DNA from: Mycolicibacterium crocinum
GTDB lineage: Bacteria > Actinomycetota > Actinomycetes > Mycobacteriales > Mycobacteriaceae
NCBI RefSeq assembly: GCF_022370635.2
Contig: NZ_CP092362.2
Span: forward strand, 2,170,001 to 2,234,000
Direction: 5' to 3'
DNA: 64,000 nucleotides
Numbering within the stretch: position 1 is the first letter of the stretch; each line of letters starts with the position of its first letter. Below the pieces are notes generated by a model. The model did not search any database, was not told where the DNA came from, and worked only from the letters and a program-made list of their open reading frames with translations. A program made the translations under genes and the position numbers. This document shows, piece by piece, positions 11,525 to 19,815 of the stretch.

Positions 11525-13077
11525 TGAATCAGATCCCGTGGCTGAGCGTGCTGTGGCTGGTCCCGCTCACCGGTGCCGGCTTGATCGCGATCCTCCCCGC
11601 GACGACGGGTCGCTCCGCGAAGTTCACTGGGCTGGCCGTCGCGGTCGGCGTCCTCGTCATCGCTGTCGTGATCGCGGTGCGGTTCGATCCGGCCGGCGAG
11701 CAGTTCCAGGTCGTCGAAAACCATCCGTGGATACCGTCTTTCGGAACCGGATACATCCTTGGCGTCGACGGCATCGCACTGGCCCTGGTGGTACTCACCG
11801 CGGTGCTCGTGCCGCTGTTGATCATCGCGGGTTGGCACGATGCCGACGGTCGCTCGCGGTCGGTCAACGCCTATGTCGCGCTCACGCTGGCCGTCGAAGG
11901 CATGGTGCTGCTGGCCCTGGTGGCTTTGGACATCCTGCTGTTCTTCATCTTCTTCGAGGCCATGCTGATCCCGATGTACTTCCTCATCGGCGGCTTCGGC
12001 GGTGCCGGACGATCCAGGGCCGCGGTGAAGTTCCTGGTCTACAGCCTGTGCGGTGGACTCGCCATGCTTGCCGCGCTCATCGGCCTCTACGTCCTCACCT
12101 CGCGCAGCACGGCATTCGACGGCGGAACGTTCGACTACCGCGCCATCGCCGACGCTGTCACCGCGGGAACGTTCACCGTCAATCCCGCTGTCGCTCATGC
12201 ACTATTCCTCGGTTTCCTGATCGCGTTCGCGGTGAAGGCGCCGCTGTGGCCTTTTCACACCTGGCTACCCGGGGCCGCCGTGCAGGCGACGCCGTCGTCG
12301 GCGGTGTTGATGATGGCGGTGATGGACAAGGTCGGCACATTCGGGATGCTGCGCTACTGCCTGCCGCTGTTCCCGGACTCCGCAACATGGTTCCGCCCGT
12401 TCGTCATCGCCCTGGCTGTCATCGGCATCGTCTACGGCGCCGTCCTGGCGATCGGCCAAACCGACGTCATGCGGCTGATCGCCTACACCTCGATCAGCCA
12501 CTTCGGCTTCATCATCCTCGGCATCTTCGTGATGACCAGCCAAGGCCAAGCCGGCTCCACCCTCTACATGGTCAACCACGGAATCTCCACCGCCGCACTG
12601 TTCTTGATCGCCGGCTTCCTGGTCAGCCGCCGCGGCAGTCGGCTGATCGCCGACTACGGCGGCATCCAGACAGTCGCGCCCATCCTGGCAGGCACCTTCC
12701 TCGTCGCCGGCCTGGCCACCCTCGCGCTTCCGGGACTCGCGCCGTTCATCAGTGAATTCCTGGTCCTCATCGGCACATTCACCCGCTATCCGGCCTTCGC
12801 CGTCATCGCATCCGTCGCGCTGGTGCTCTCAGCCATTTACATACTCTGGCTCTACCAACGGATGATGACCGGCCCGGTCACCCGCGGCAACGACACAGTC
12901 CGGGACCTCGGCACACGGGAGCTCCTGGTGGTCGCGCCGCTGATCGCACTGCTGATCGGACTCGGGGTCTATCCCAAGATCGCCCTCGACGTCATCAACC
13001 CGGCCGTCGCCCACACATTGACCACCGTCGGTGTATCCGACCCGGCACCCGCCGTCGCGGAAGGAGCACACCCATGA
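11524..13077 (+). CDS. nuoM: NADH-quinone oxidoreductase subunit M
   Basis: NuoM is the middle-distal antiporter-like proton channel. The 517-residue protein (counted from the ATG at 11524, overlapping the nuoL stop TGA by one base) has the family segments FFEAMLIPMYFLIG and KAPLWPFHTWLPGAAVQATP, the latter carrying the conserved lysine. A GTG three bases upstream is also possible but would only add one residue. It overlaps nuoN by four bases. Confidence 0.95.
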   Translation: MNQIPWLSVLWLVPLTGAGLIAILPATTGRSAKFTGLAVAVGVLVIAVVIAVRFDPAGEQFQVVENHPWIPSFGTGYILGVDGIALALVVLTAVLVPLLIIAGWHDADGRSRSVNAYVALTLAVEGMVLLALVALDILLFFIFFEAMLIPMYFLIGGFGGAGRSRAAVKFLVYSLCGGLAMLAALIGLYVLTSRSTAFDGGTFDYRAIADAVTAGTFTVNPAVAHALFLGFLIAFAVKAPLWPFHTWLPGAAVQATPSSAVLMMAVMDKVGTFGMLRYCLPLFPDSATWFRPFVIALAVIGIVYGAVLAIGQTDVMRLIAYTSISHFGFIILGIFVMTSQGQAGSTLYMVNHGISTAALFLIAGFLVSRRGSRLIADYGGIQTVAPILAGTFLVAGLATLALPGLAPFISEFLVLIGTFTRYPAFAVIASVALVLSAIYILWLYQRMMTGPVTRGNDTVRDLGTRELLVVAPLIALLIGLGVYPKIALDVINPAVAHTLTTVGVSDPAPAVAEGAHP

Positions 13078-14600
13078 CTGCACCCAGCGTTGAATACGGC
13101 CAGCTCGCACCGATGTTGATCATTCTCGGTGCCGCCGTCGCCGGCGTGCTCATCGAAGCGTTCGCGCCACGCCGACACCGCTACCCGCTGCAGCTCTGCG
13201 TCAGCTTGACCGGCCTGGCGACCGGGCTGGTCGCCGTCATCGAATTGGCGGGCACCGTCGGTCCCGCCGTCTCCGGCGCGGTCATCTCCGACGGTCCGGC
13301 GTCGTTCCTTCAGGGTGTCGTGCTGACGGTCGGCCTGGGTTCGATGGCGTTGGTCGCGCAACGTGATGCGCGCGGCGGCTTGGTGTCGTTCACGCCGCAG
13401 GCGTCGACGGTGCCGGGCAGCGTCGCGGAGATGACGGCGGTGCGCGTCAACACCGTGCAGACCGAGGTGTTCCCGCTGGCCATGTTCTCGGTGTCCGGAA
13501 TGCTGATCTTCGTTGCCGCGGGGGACCTGCTGACGATGTTCGTGGCGCTGGAAGTGTTCTCGCTGCCGCTGTACTTGATGTGCGGGCTGGCCCGCCGCCG
13601 ACGATTGCTGTCCCAGGAAGCCGCACTCAAATACTTTCTGCTGGGAGCGTTCTCGTCGGCCTTCTTCCTCTACGGCATCGCGCTGCTGTACGGCTACTCC
13701 GGCACCCTGAGCCTGCCCGGCATCGCCCGCGCCATCGATACCGGCACTGACAGTGCGCTCACTCTCGCCGGTACCGCCCTGGTGGCCGTCGGGGTGCTGT
13801 TCAAGGTCGGCGCGGTGCCGTTCCATTCGTGGATCCCCGACGTCTATCAGGGCGCCCCCACCCCGATCACCGCGTTCATGGCCGCCGCCACCAAGGTCGC
13901 TGCCTTCGGCGCCATGCTGCGAATCTTCTACGTCGCACTGCCCGGCCTCGACCATGACTGGCGGCCCGTCCTGTCGCTGATCGCGATGGTGACGATGGTG
14001 GGGGGCGGGGTGCTGTCAGTCGGACAGACAGATCTGAAGCGGTTGCTCGGCTATTCGGCCGTGGCACAGGCGGGCTTCATCCTCGCCGGCGTCATCGCCG
14101 CGGACGGCACCGCATTGTCGGCGACGCTGTTCTATCTGGCGACCTACGCGCTGACCACCCTGGCTGCCTTCGCCGTGATCGGCCTGGTGCGCAACCACAC
14201 CGGTGCCGAGGAGACTGCGATCGCGAACTGGGCGGGGCTGGGGCGGCGGCACCCGCTGATCGCGGCGGTGTTCTCCCTGTTCCTGCTGGCCTTCGCCGGC
14301 ATTCCGCTCACCAGTGGATTCATCGGCAAGTTCGCGGTGTTCTCGGCGGCTGCGCACGGTGGACAGCTCCTGCTGGTGCTGGTCGGCGTGATCGCCAGCG
14401 CAATTACCGCTTTCGTCTACGCGAAGGTGGTGGTGGTGATGTACGCCGACGACACCCCAATACAGCCCGCGCGGGTGCGCACACCGGATCGATTGACCGG
14501 CATCGCCATCGCGACGGCCGCCATCGTGACAGTGGTGTTCGGAGTCCTGCCCCAGCCACTGCTGGACCTGGCCGATGCCGCCGGGGCTTTCGTGCGCTAA
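13074..14600 (+). CDS. nuoN: NADH-quinone oxidoreductase subunit N
   Basis: NuoN is the antiporter-like subunit nearest the quinone module and the last gene of the operon. The 508-residue protein has the expected FKVGAVPFHSWIPDVYQGAP segment (conserved Lys) and about 14 hydrophobic helices. It meets the convergent prk gene with one base between stops. I see no hairpin-plus-T-run terminator between them, so opposing transcripts may overlap or end by another mechanism. Confidence 0.96.
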   Translation: MTAPSVEYGQLAPMLIILGAAVAGVLIEAFAPRRHRYPLQLCVSLTGLATGLVAVIELAGTVGPAVSGAVISDGPASFLQGVVLTVGLGSMALVAQRDARGGLVSFTPQASTVPGSVAEMTAVRVNTVQTEVFPLAMFSVSGMLIFVAAGDLLTMFVALEVFSLPLYLMCGLARRRRLLSQEAALKYFLLGAFSSAFFLYGIALLYGYSGTLSLPGIARAIDTGTDSALTLAGTALVAVGVLFKVGAVPFHSWIPDVYQGAPTPITAFMAAATKVAAFGAMLRIFYVALPGLDHDWRPVLSLIAMVTMVGGGVLSVGQTDLKRLLGYSAVAQAGFILAGVIAADGTALSATLFYLATYALTTLAAFAVIGLVRNHTGAEETAIANWAGLGRRHPLIAAVFSLFLLAFAGIPLTSGFIGKFAVFSAAAHGGQLLLVLVGVIASAITAFVYAKVVVVMYADDTPIQPARVRTPDRLTGIAIATAAIVTVVFGVLPQPLLDLADAAGAFVR

Positions 14601-14601
14601 G

Positions 14602-15486
14602 TCAGCGCACTGTCAGCTCGGCCTTGCGGCGTTCGAACAGCCGCAGCACCATCGGGGTGAAGATCAGCTGCATCGCCAGGTCCATCTTGCCGCCGGGGCA
14701 GACGATGGTGTTGGCCCGGGACATGAACGAATCGTGCAGCATCGACAACAGATACGGGAAGTCGATGCCGTGCGGGTCGCGGAACCGGATGATCACCATG
14801 GACTCGTCGGCCGTCGGGATCGACCGGGCGATAAACGGATTGGACGTGTCCACCATCGGGACACGCTGGAAGTTCACGTCGGTGTAGGAGAACTGGGAAC
14901 AGATGAAGTTCACGTAGTCGGGCATCCGGCGCAAGATGGTGTCGGTCACCGCCTCGGAGGTGTACCCGCGGGACACCTTGTCCCGGTGCAGCTTCTGAAT
15001 CCACTCGAGGTTGATCACCGGGACCACGCCGATCTTCAAGTCCGCGTAGCGGGTGACGTCCACGTCCTCGGTGACGATCGCGCCGTGCAGACCCTCATAG
15101 AACAGCATGTCGGTGTCGTCGGGCAGCGTCTCCCACGGTGTGAAGGTGCCCGGCTCCTGGTTGTAGGGAGCAGCTTCGGTGGCGTCGTGTAAGTACTTGC
15201 GCACCTTGCCCGTCCCGGTCTCGCCGTAGGAGCAGAACAGATCCTGCAACTCGGTGAACAGATTGGACTCCGGCCCGAAATGACTGAACGTGTGGTCGCC
15301 GCGGGCGTGCGCGTCCGCGATCTGAAGCTTCATCTCGGCACGGTCGAAGCGGTGGAAGCTGTCGCCCTCCACGTAGGCCACGTTGATGCCTTCTCTGCGG
15401 AAGATCTGATCGAACGTGCGCATGACGGACGTCGTGCCGGCACCGGACGAGCCGGTCACCGAGATGATCGGATGAAGACGAGACAT
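14602..15486 (-). CDS. prk: Phosphoribulokinase, class I (octameric bacterial type)
   Basis: This enzyme phosphorylates ribulose 5-phosphate to ribulose 1,5-bisphosphate, the substrate of RuBisCO, and has no other widely known role. The 294-residue length fits class I bacterial enzymes. It has the P-loop GSSGAGTTSV at residues 12-21, the catalytic region YVEGDSFHRFDR (Asp and His) and the Walker B-like LFYEGLHG. The ATG at 15486 has a clear AAAGGAG ribosome site five bases upstream. It follows fbp by 11 bases on the same strand. No cbbLS genes are in the window. Confidence 0.95.
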   Translation of the reverse strand: MSRLHPIISVTGSSGAGTTSVMRTFDQIFRREGINVAYVEGDSFHRFDRAEMKLQIADAHARGDHTFSHFGPESNLFTELQDLFCSYGETGTGKVRKYLHDATEAAPYNQEPGTFTPWETLPDDTDMLFYEGLHGAIVTEDVDVTRYADLKIGVVPVINLEWIQKLHRDKVSRGYTSEAVTDTILRRMPDYVNFICSQFSYTDVNFQRVPMVDTSNPFIARSIPTADESMVIIRFRDPHGIDFPYLLSMLHDSFMSRANTIVCPGGKMDLAMQLIFTPMVLRLFERRKAELTVR

Positions 15487-15497
15487 CGGAGCTCCTT

Positions 15498-16571
15498 TCA
15501 GCCCACCGAAGACCGGAAGAGGCCACGAATGCCGTACAGCGGCAGGCCGTCCGGCCTGTCATTGCTGTCGGTGTGGTAGTGCTCGATGCGCCGAACCTCC
15601 TCGGCGGCACCGAAGATCAGCGGAACCCGCTGATGCAGGCTCGTCGGGGGAACCTCGAGCAGGCGGCCACGGCCGGTGCTCGCCAGTCCGCCTGCCTGTT
15701 CAACCAGGAATGCGATCGGGTTGGCCTCGTAGAGCAGCCGAAGCCGGCCCGGTTTCGACGGGTCTTTCGAATCGCGCGGGTAGAGGAACACCCCGCCGCG
15801 GGTCAGGATGCGGTGGGTCTCGGCGACCAGCGACGCCACCCAGCGCATGTTGAAATCCTTGGCTCGCGTGCCCGTCTGGCCGGCCAGGCACTCGTCGATG
15901 TAACGCTGCACCGCCGGCTCCCAGAACCGGCGGTTAGAGGCGTTGATCGCGAATTCTCCTGTGTGGCTGGGAATCGTGATCTGTGCACGACTGAGGAAGA
16001 ACTCACCCAAACCGGGATCGAGGGTGAACGCGTACACACCGGTTCCGACGGTCAGCACCAGCATGGTGGACGGGCCGTAGATCGCGTACCCCGCGCACAC
16101 CTGCTCGGTGCCCGGCTGCAGAAAGTCCTCCAGCGAGGGGTCGGCACCCGGATTCGGCGCGCGCAGGATCGAAAAGATGCTGCCGACAGAGACATTGACG
16201 TCGATATTGGACGAGCCGTCCAGCGGGTCGAAAATCAGCAGGTACTTCCCTCGCGGATACTGGATCGGCAGGGGATAGGGGTCGTCGATCTCCTCCGACA
16301 CCATCCCGGCTACCTGTCCGCCCCATTCGCAGGCCCGCAGGAAGTACTCGTTGGCCAGCACGTCGAGCTTCTGCTGCACTTCACCTTGAACGTTCACGGC
16401 GTCAGCGGAGCCCAGGACGCCGCCGAGTTCGCCCTGGGCGACCCGGTTCGAGATCGCCTTGCAGGCCAGGGCAACATCGAGGATCAACGCGTTGAGTTCG
16501 CCGCTGGCATCGGGGTGGTGGCGGCGCTCCTCGATCAGGAATCGCACCAGCGTGGTGTGGTTCGCGAGCAT
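15498..16571 (-). CDS. fbp: Fructose-1,6-bisphosphatase, class I
   Basis: The enzyme dephosphorylates fructose 1,6-bisphosphate (and often sedoheptulose 1,7-bisphosphate) in gluconeogenesis and the Calvin cycle. The 357-residue protein has the metal/substrate signature [17 protein letters not shown] and the [16 protein letters not shown] active-site segment of class I enzymes. I chose the ATG at 16571 because AAGGAGG lies nine bases upstream; a 403-residue reading has a poor N-terminus. As I recall, M. tuberculosis uses a class II GlpX enzyme instead, so a class I enzyme beside prk suggests a dedicated Calvin-cycle operon. Confidence 0.94.
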   Translation of the reverse strand: MLANHTTLVRFLIEERRHHPDASGELNALILDVALACKAISNRVAQGELGGVLGSADAVNVQGEVQQKLDVLANEYFLRACEWGGQVAGMVSEEIDDPYPLPIQYPRGKYLLIFDPLDGSSNIDVNVSVGSIFSILRAPNPGADPSLEDFLQPGTEQVCAGYAIYGPSTMLVLTVGTGVYAFTLDPGLGEFFLSRAQITIPSHTGEFAINASNRRFWEPAVQRYIDECLAGQTGTRAKDFNMRWVASLVAETHRILTRGGVFLYPRDSKDPSKPGRLRLLYEANPIAFLVEQAGGLASTGRGRLLEVPPTSLHQRVPLIFGAAEEVRRIEHYHTDSNDRPDGLPLYGIRGLFRSSVG

Positions 16572-16580
16572 GACCTGCGG

Positions 16581-16587
16581 CCTCCTT
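16581..16587 (-). promoter_or_regulatory. Ribosome binding site of fbp
   Basis: On the minus strand this reads AAGGAGG, a full Shine-Dalgarno core nine bases before the fbp ATG. It decides the start of fbp over the longer upstream reading. Confidence 0.8.
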
Positions 16588-16727
16588 ATCGGTCCTCGCG
16601 CGCGGGATAACCCGCGACCTCGAGTCGATTCGATGGTCCCGGAGACACGAGCGTCCGCCCATCCCCCGGGCGGGTGGCCCGACGGGGGGCTGGCGTATTG
16701 CCCTGTCACCGAAGGCGATTACGGGCT

Positions 16728-16733
16728 TACGCT
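16728..16733 (+). promoter_or_regulatory. Extended -10 box (TACGCT) giving a leaderless start
   Basis: TACGCT fits the mycobacterial TANNNT -10 pattern and ends six bases before the ATG at 16740. Transcription would then begin at or next to the start codon, so the mRNA is probably leaderless. No ribosome binding site is visible, which agrees. The -35 region is not clear. Confidence 0.55.
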
Positions 16734-16739
16734 CTCACC

Positions 16740-17123
16740 ATGACCACACCCGTCTCTGTGCTGGTGTACAGCAACAACCGTGCAGCACGACAGCGCGTCA
16801 TCGCGGCACTGGGATCCCGCCCGGCGGGGGATTTGCCCGATTTCTGCTACCTCGAGGTGGCGACTCCGGCGATGCTCCTGCAGCGCATGGATTCCGGTGA
16901 CATCGATGCGGCGATTCTCGACGGTGAAGCCACACCCGCGGGAGGGATGGGGATCGCCAAGCAGCTCAAGGACGAGCTCGACGTATGCCCCCCGCTGATC
17001 GTCCTGACCGGCAGGGCAGGCGACGACTGGCTGGCGCGCTGGTCGCGCGCCGACGCGGCCGTGCCCCATCCCATCGATCCCGTGGCACTGACGGCGGCCG
17101 TGATCGGTGTGCTGCGGCGCTAG
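16740..17123 (+). CDS. Response-regulator-like receiver-domain protein (Rv3143 type)
   Basis: This 127-residue protein is a single receiver-like domain without an output domain. The phospho-acceptor position is present (Asp61 in AAILDGEA) and the threonine in VLTGRAG is conserved, but the N-terminal acidic pair is replaced by YSNN and the late lysine position reads PHPID. It may therefore be phosphorylated poorly or not at all. I recall a close relative, Rv3143, next to nuoA in M. tuberculosis; here it lies beyond nuoN, fbp and prk. The stop TAG is inside the IS481 target duplication and is intact. Confidence 0.75.
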   Translation: MTTPVSVLVYSNNRAARQRVIAALGSRPAGDLPDFCYLEVATPAMLLQRMDSGDIDAAILDGEATPAGGMGIAKQLKDELDVCPPLIVLTGRAGDDWLARWSRADAAVPHPIDPVALTAAVIGVLRR

Positions 17124-17124
17124 C
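17119..17124. repeat. Left target-site duplication GCTAGC of the IS481-type element
   Basis: GCTAGC here matches GCTAGC at 18215-18220. It contains the CTAG core that IS481-family elements prefer. It provides the stop codon of the upstream receiver gene (TAG, plus strand) and also of the transposase itself (TAG, minus strand). Confidence 0.85.
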
Positions 17125-18109
17125 TGTACTGACCTGAGAGGTTAGGTACGCGGCTGGCGGGTGGTTGACCGCCGAGTGCGGTGTGGCCGCGGTGGTGATT
17201 GTAGGTGTGCAGCCAGATCGGGAACTGGGCGCAGCGTTCGGCGTCGCTGGTGTAGAGCCGGGCGTAGGCCCATTCATCGGCCAGGGTCCGGTGGAAGCGT
17301 TCGACCTTGCCGTTTGTCTGCGGCCGATAAGGGCGTGTGCGACGGTGTTCAACGTCGCCTAAGGCCTCACGGAAGGCGTGAGAGCGGTAGCAGGACCCGT
17401 TGTCGGTCAACACGTTCCGCACGGGGATGCCGCATTCGGCGAACCAGGCGTTGGCGCGTAGCCAAAAGCCTGCCGCGGTCTCTTTGCGTTCATCGGGCAA
17501 CAGTTCTGAGTAGGCCAGCCGGGAGTGTGCGTCAATCGCCGTGTGGAGGAAGTGGTGACCGTGCAAGGGATGGCGGTACTTACTGCGAAGTCCAGAGCCT
17601 TTGTCGGCCTGGGAGTTGCGCTGGCCGATCGTGCGGCCCAGCATCCGCCAGCCGCCACCAGCGGGGATCTTGCCCAGCTTCTTGACATCGACATGCACTA
17701 GATCCCCGCACTGGGAGGTTTCGATGCGGCGGATCACGCGTCCGGTGGGTCGGTCCAGCCACCGAAGCTTGGCCACTCCGTAGCGGGTGAGTACCCGGTG
17801 CACCGTGGAGGGGTGAATGCCCAACAGATACCCGATGCGAGCTGGTCCCCACCGGCGCAGGACCCGGACTTTAATGATCCGCCGCTCGATGCGGGTCGGT
17901 GTCTGATTCGGACTGCGGTGCGGCCGTGAGCTGCGGTCGGCCATGCCGGCCTCACCCTGTTCGCGGTATCGAGTCGCCCACCGAGAGGTGGTGGTGACCG
18001 AGACCTGGAAGCGTTCAGCGGCTCGACGCAGCGGCCAGCCGTCCTCAACGACGCAACGAGCCAGCCTCAGACGACCGGTTTCGGACAAAGGGGCATTACG
18101 GTGGGACAC
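17120..18109 (-). CDS. IS481-family transposase
   Basis: The 329-residue protein begins with a helix-turn-helix region (about residues 8-55, ending with SRWATRYREQGEAG) and continues with an integrase-type DDE core: Asp in LVHVDVKKLGK, Asp in VLTDNGSCYR and Glu in TNGKVERFHRTL. The reading frame runs through the terminal inverted repeat and out of the element: the last serine codon AGC takes its G and C, and the stop TAG comes entirely, from the duplicated GCTAGC target. The transposase stop is thus supplied by the insertion site. Confidence 0.93.
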   Translation of the reverse strand: MSHRNAPLSETGRLRLARCVVEDGWPLRRAAERFQVSVTTTSRWATRYREQGEAGMADRSSRPHRSPNQTPTRIERRIIKVRVLRRWGPARIGYLLGIHPSTVHRVLTRYGVAKLRWLDRPTGRVIRRIETSQCGDLVHVDVKKLGKIPAGGGWRMLGRTIGQRNSQADKGSGLRSKYRHPLHGHHFLHTAIDAHSRLAYSELLPDERKETAAGFWLRANAWFAECGIPVRNVLTDNGSCYRSHAFREALGDVEHRRTRPYRPQTNGKVERFHRTLADEWAYARLYTSDAERCAQFPIWLHTYNHHRGHTALGGQPPASRVPNLSGQYS

Positions 18110-18214
18110 GAAGACCTCCGGTTGGTGAAAGCGTTCCTAGACAGCTCGCACTTCACTCGGAGGTCTTCGTCATGTCACCACGCCACGCCGTCACCAACGT
18201 CCGTGGTCAGTACA
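17125..18214 (-). mobile_element. IS481-family insertion sequence, complete
   Basis: The element is 1090 bp, bounded by perfect 10-bp inverted repeats (TGTACTGACC at the left, GGTCAGTACA at the right) and flanked by GCTAGC duplicated on both sides. It carries one uninterrupted transposase gene, so it may be active or recently inserted. It sits exactly in the shared stop-codon site of two convergent genes and disrupts neither. Confidence 0.92.
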
Positions 18215-18220
18215 GCTAGC
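18215..18220. repeat. Right target-site duplication GCTAGC of the IS481-type element
   Basis: This is the second copy of the 6-bp target. It supplies the minus-strand TAG (18216-18218) that ends the hydrogenase-operon gene at 18216-18947. Confidence 0.85.
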
Positions 18221-18947
18221 GGCGCACCGAGTTCACCAGTTCGAGCGTCGACGCCGTAGCTGCCGCCAGTGCGGTGACCTCTTGCTCGCTGAGCCGGCCG
18301 CATGTCCAATCCCAGTGGGCAGCGATCCTATCGCCACTTTCCGGTCGTGGCGCCAGCGTGATTCCATCGCGCCGCCAGCGTGCCGTCTCGAGCACCTCGG
18401 CGCCGAGGAACAGGCGGTATCCGTCGAACTGCAGCGGCTGGGAAAGGAAACCGAGATGTTCGTCGTCGACCCAGTCGACCGTTCCCCAGCGGATCCGGCA
18501 CGCCTGCAGTATCCGCAGCGGTGTGGTCGGGTCGCCGCTGAGAAACCGTATCCAGGGATAGACGACTAACACGTGAAAACTGTGATGGGCCAGGCCGTGG
18601 GAGCCGACGCTGTCGAGTATGCCGGTGGGCTGGTTGGCGAAAAGGGTGCGCAGCCTCGCGGTGAGGGTGCCGGAATTCACTGCGTCGAGCAGCGGTCCGC
18701 CCACCCAGTAGCTGCGCACCACCTCGGTGTTGAGCGGATCGTCGATACCGGCCGCTGCCGCGATTTCTTCGAGGTATGCCCAGGCGCCGTCGAAACCCTG
18801 GGCATGTCCGGCGACGTCGGCACGTGAGCGGCCGGACAGGAGAACCGACGCATCCGGAGGCCCGCAGTAGCCCAGCTCGTTGGGTGGGAAAGCGAAGCGG
18901 GCGAACAACTCCCATCCCACAGCATCGGCCGTCAGTCGTGCCGTCAC
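18216..18947 (-). CDS. Hydrogenase-operon protein of unknown function (DUF6390 type)
   Basis: The 243-residue protein is the last gene of the group 1h hydrogenase operon. Proteins of this kind, which I recall as DUF6390, accompany this hydrogenase class across actinobacteria; the function is unknown. Visible features are an N-terminal FAFPPNELGYCGPPD segment, a histidine-bearing SHGLAHHSFHVLVVYPW stretch at the middle, and no signal peptide or membrane helix. Its ATG overlaps the HypC-like stop by four bases. A role in maturation or metal handling is only a guess from context. Confidence 0.7.
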   Translation of the reverse strand: MTARLTADAVGWELFARFAFPPNELGYCGPPDASVLLSGRSRADVAGHAQGFDGAWAYLEEIAAAAGIDDPLNTEVVRSYWVGGPLLDAVNSGTLTARLRTLFANQPTGILDSVGSHGLAHHSFHVLVVYPWIRFLSGDPTTPLRILQACRIRWGTVDWVDDEHLGFLSQPLQFDGYRLFLGAEVLETARWRRDGITLAPRPESGDRIAAHWDWTCGRLSEQEVTALAAATASTLELVNSVRR

Positions 18948-19192
18948 GGGGCCTCGTCGATTCCGCTGCCCATCAGCCGCAGACCGGTCAGCGCCGCCTC
19001 GGCGCCCCGTTCATCGGTCTTCTCGACCACGAAGCCCATGTGAATGATGACCCAGTCACCCGGAGCGAATGTCTCCTCGGGCAGCATGCCGATGTTCACG
19101 CGGCGCGACTCGCCGGCGACATCGGCTAGGACCAGCTGGCCCCCGTAACCCTCGACGAGGCTGATCACCTTACCGGGTATGCCGAGGCACAT
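18944..19192 (-). CDS. HypC/HupF-family hydrogenase maturation chaperone (hydrogenase-specific copy)
   Basis: The 82-residue protein starts [10 protein letters not shown], the HypC signature whose N-terminal cysteine binds the Fe(CN)2CO group and the large-subunit precursor. A second HypC is encoded at 30100-30375 in the hyp cluster. The copy here, inside the structural operon between the protease and DUF6390 gene, may be dedicated to this large subunit. It starts four bases after the protease stop. Confidence 0.9.
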   Translation of the reverse strand: MCLGIPGKVISLVEGYGGQLVLADVAGESRRVNIGMLPEETFAPGDWVIIHMGFVVEKTDERGAEAALTGLRLMGSGIDEAP

Positions 19193-19196
19193 CTGC

Positions 19197-19688
19197 TCAC
19201 ACCTCCTGCGCCGTATAGCGTTGCCGCACCATCACGATCGCCGCTCGAACAGCGTCCACCGCCGCGGGAACGGCCGCGCGGACCGGCTCGCTCAACCCGA
19301 TTCCGTCGGCGATGTCGGCGACCTCGCAGCCGACCACAACAGTGGGAGGCGCGGTCCCGCCCAGGGCTCTCAGACTGGCGAACACCGCGCCGGGGTCCAT
19401 ACTGTGGGCATCCAGCGCGGTGGCCAGGCAGGGGGTCTCGTGATCGGCAGTGAACACGTGGACAGTGCCGGGCGAGCCCCGGTCGGGCAGGGCGTCGACG
19501 AGGACGAGCGCCGACCAGGCGTCGAGTAGGTCGTAAGCCAAATGCATGCCACCGATTCCGTAGTCGGTGACCCGCAAGTCCGGCGCGGCGCCATCGGTTG
19601 CGTAGAGCAGGCGGACCACTTCTGACCCGAACCCGTCGTCGCCGAGGAAGATGTTCCCGATTCCAGCGACCAGGATGCGTGACGGCAT
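19197..19688 (-). CDS. Hydrogenase maturation protease (HyaD/HupD family)
   Basis: This endopeptidase removes the C-terminal tail of the large subunit once nickel is inserted. The 163-residue protein has the family start VAGIGNIFLGDDGFG (nickel-sensing Asp/Glu position), VLVDALPD in the middle and a histidine in ALDAHSMDP, matching the metal-binding residues of the HybD fold. Its likely substrate is the large subunit at 23331-25127, which keeps a 22-residue tail after its last ligand motif. Confidence 0.9.
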   Translation of the reverse strand: MPSRILVAGIGNIFLGDDGFGSEVVRLLYATDGAAPDLRVTDYGIGGMHLAYDLLDAWSALVLVDALPDRGSPGTVHVFTADHETPCLATALDAHSMDPGAVFASLRALGGTAPPTVVVGCEVADIADGIGLSEPVRAAVPAAVDAVRAAIVMVRQRYTAQEV

Positions 19689-19695
19689 TGGATCG

Positions 19696-19815
19696 CTACA
19701 TGTGCCGGATCCGCAGGTAGCGCTGGACGTCGGGGATAGAACGGACCCCGATCACCGCGCCGGCCACTATGGCTGCTGCGACCACGCACGTGGCGACCCA
19801 CCCTATGACTGCCAT
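19696..19815 (-). CDS. 39-residue single-helix membrane peptide of the hydrogenase operon (DUF6893 type)
   Basis: This gene is short: 39 residues from the ATG at 19815 to TAG at 19696, with AAAGGAG eight bases before the ATG. Residues 4-24 are a hydrophobic helix (VATCVVAAAIVAGAVIG), followed by a basic tail RSIPDVQRYLRIRHM. I recall small proteins of this form (DUF6893) in group 1h operons. It overlaps the end of the 452-residue gene by 13 bases. A plausible role is to anchor or contact the soluble hydrogenase at the membrane, but nothing in the sequence proves it. Confidence 0.8.
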   Translation of the reverse strand: MAVIGWVATCVVAAAIVAGAVIGVRSIPDVQRYLRIRHM

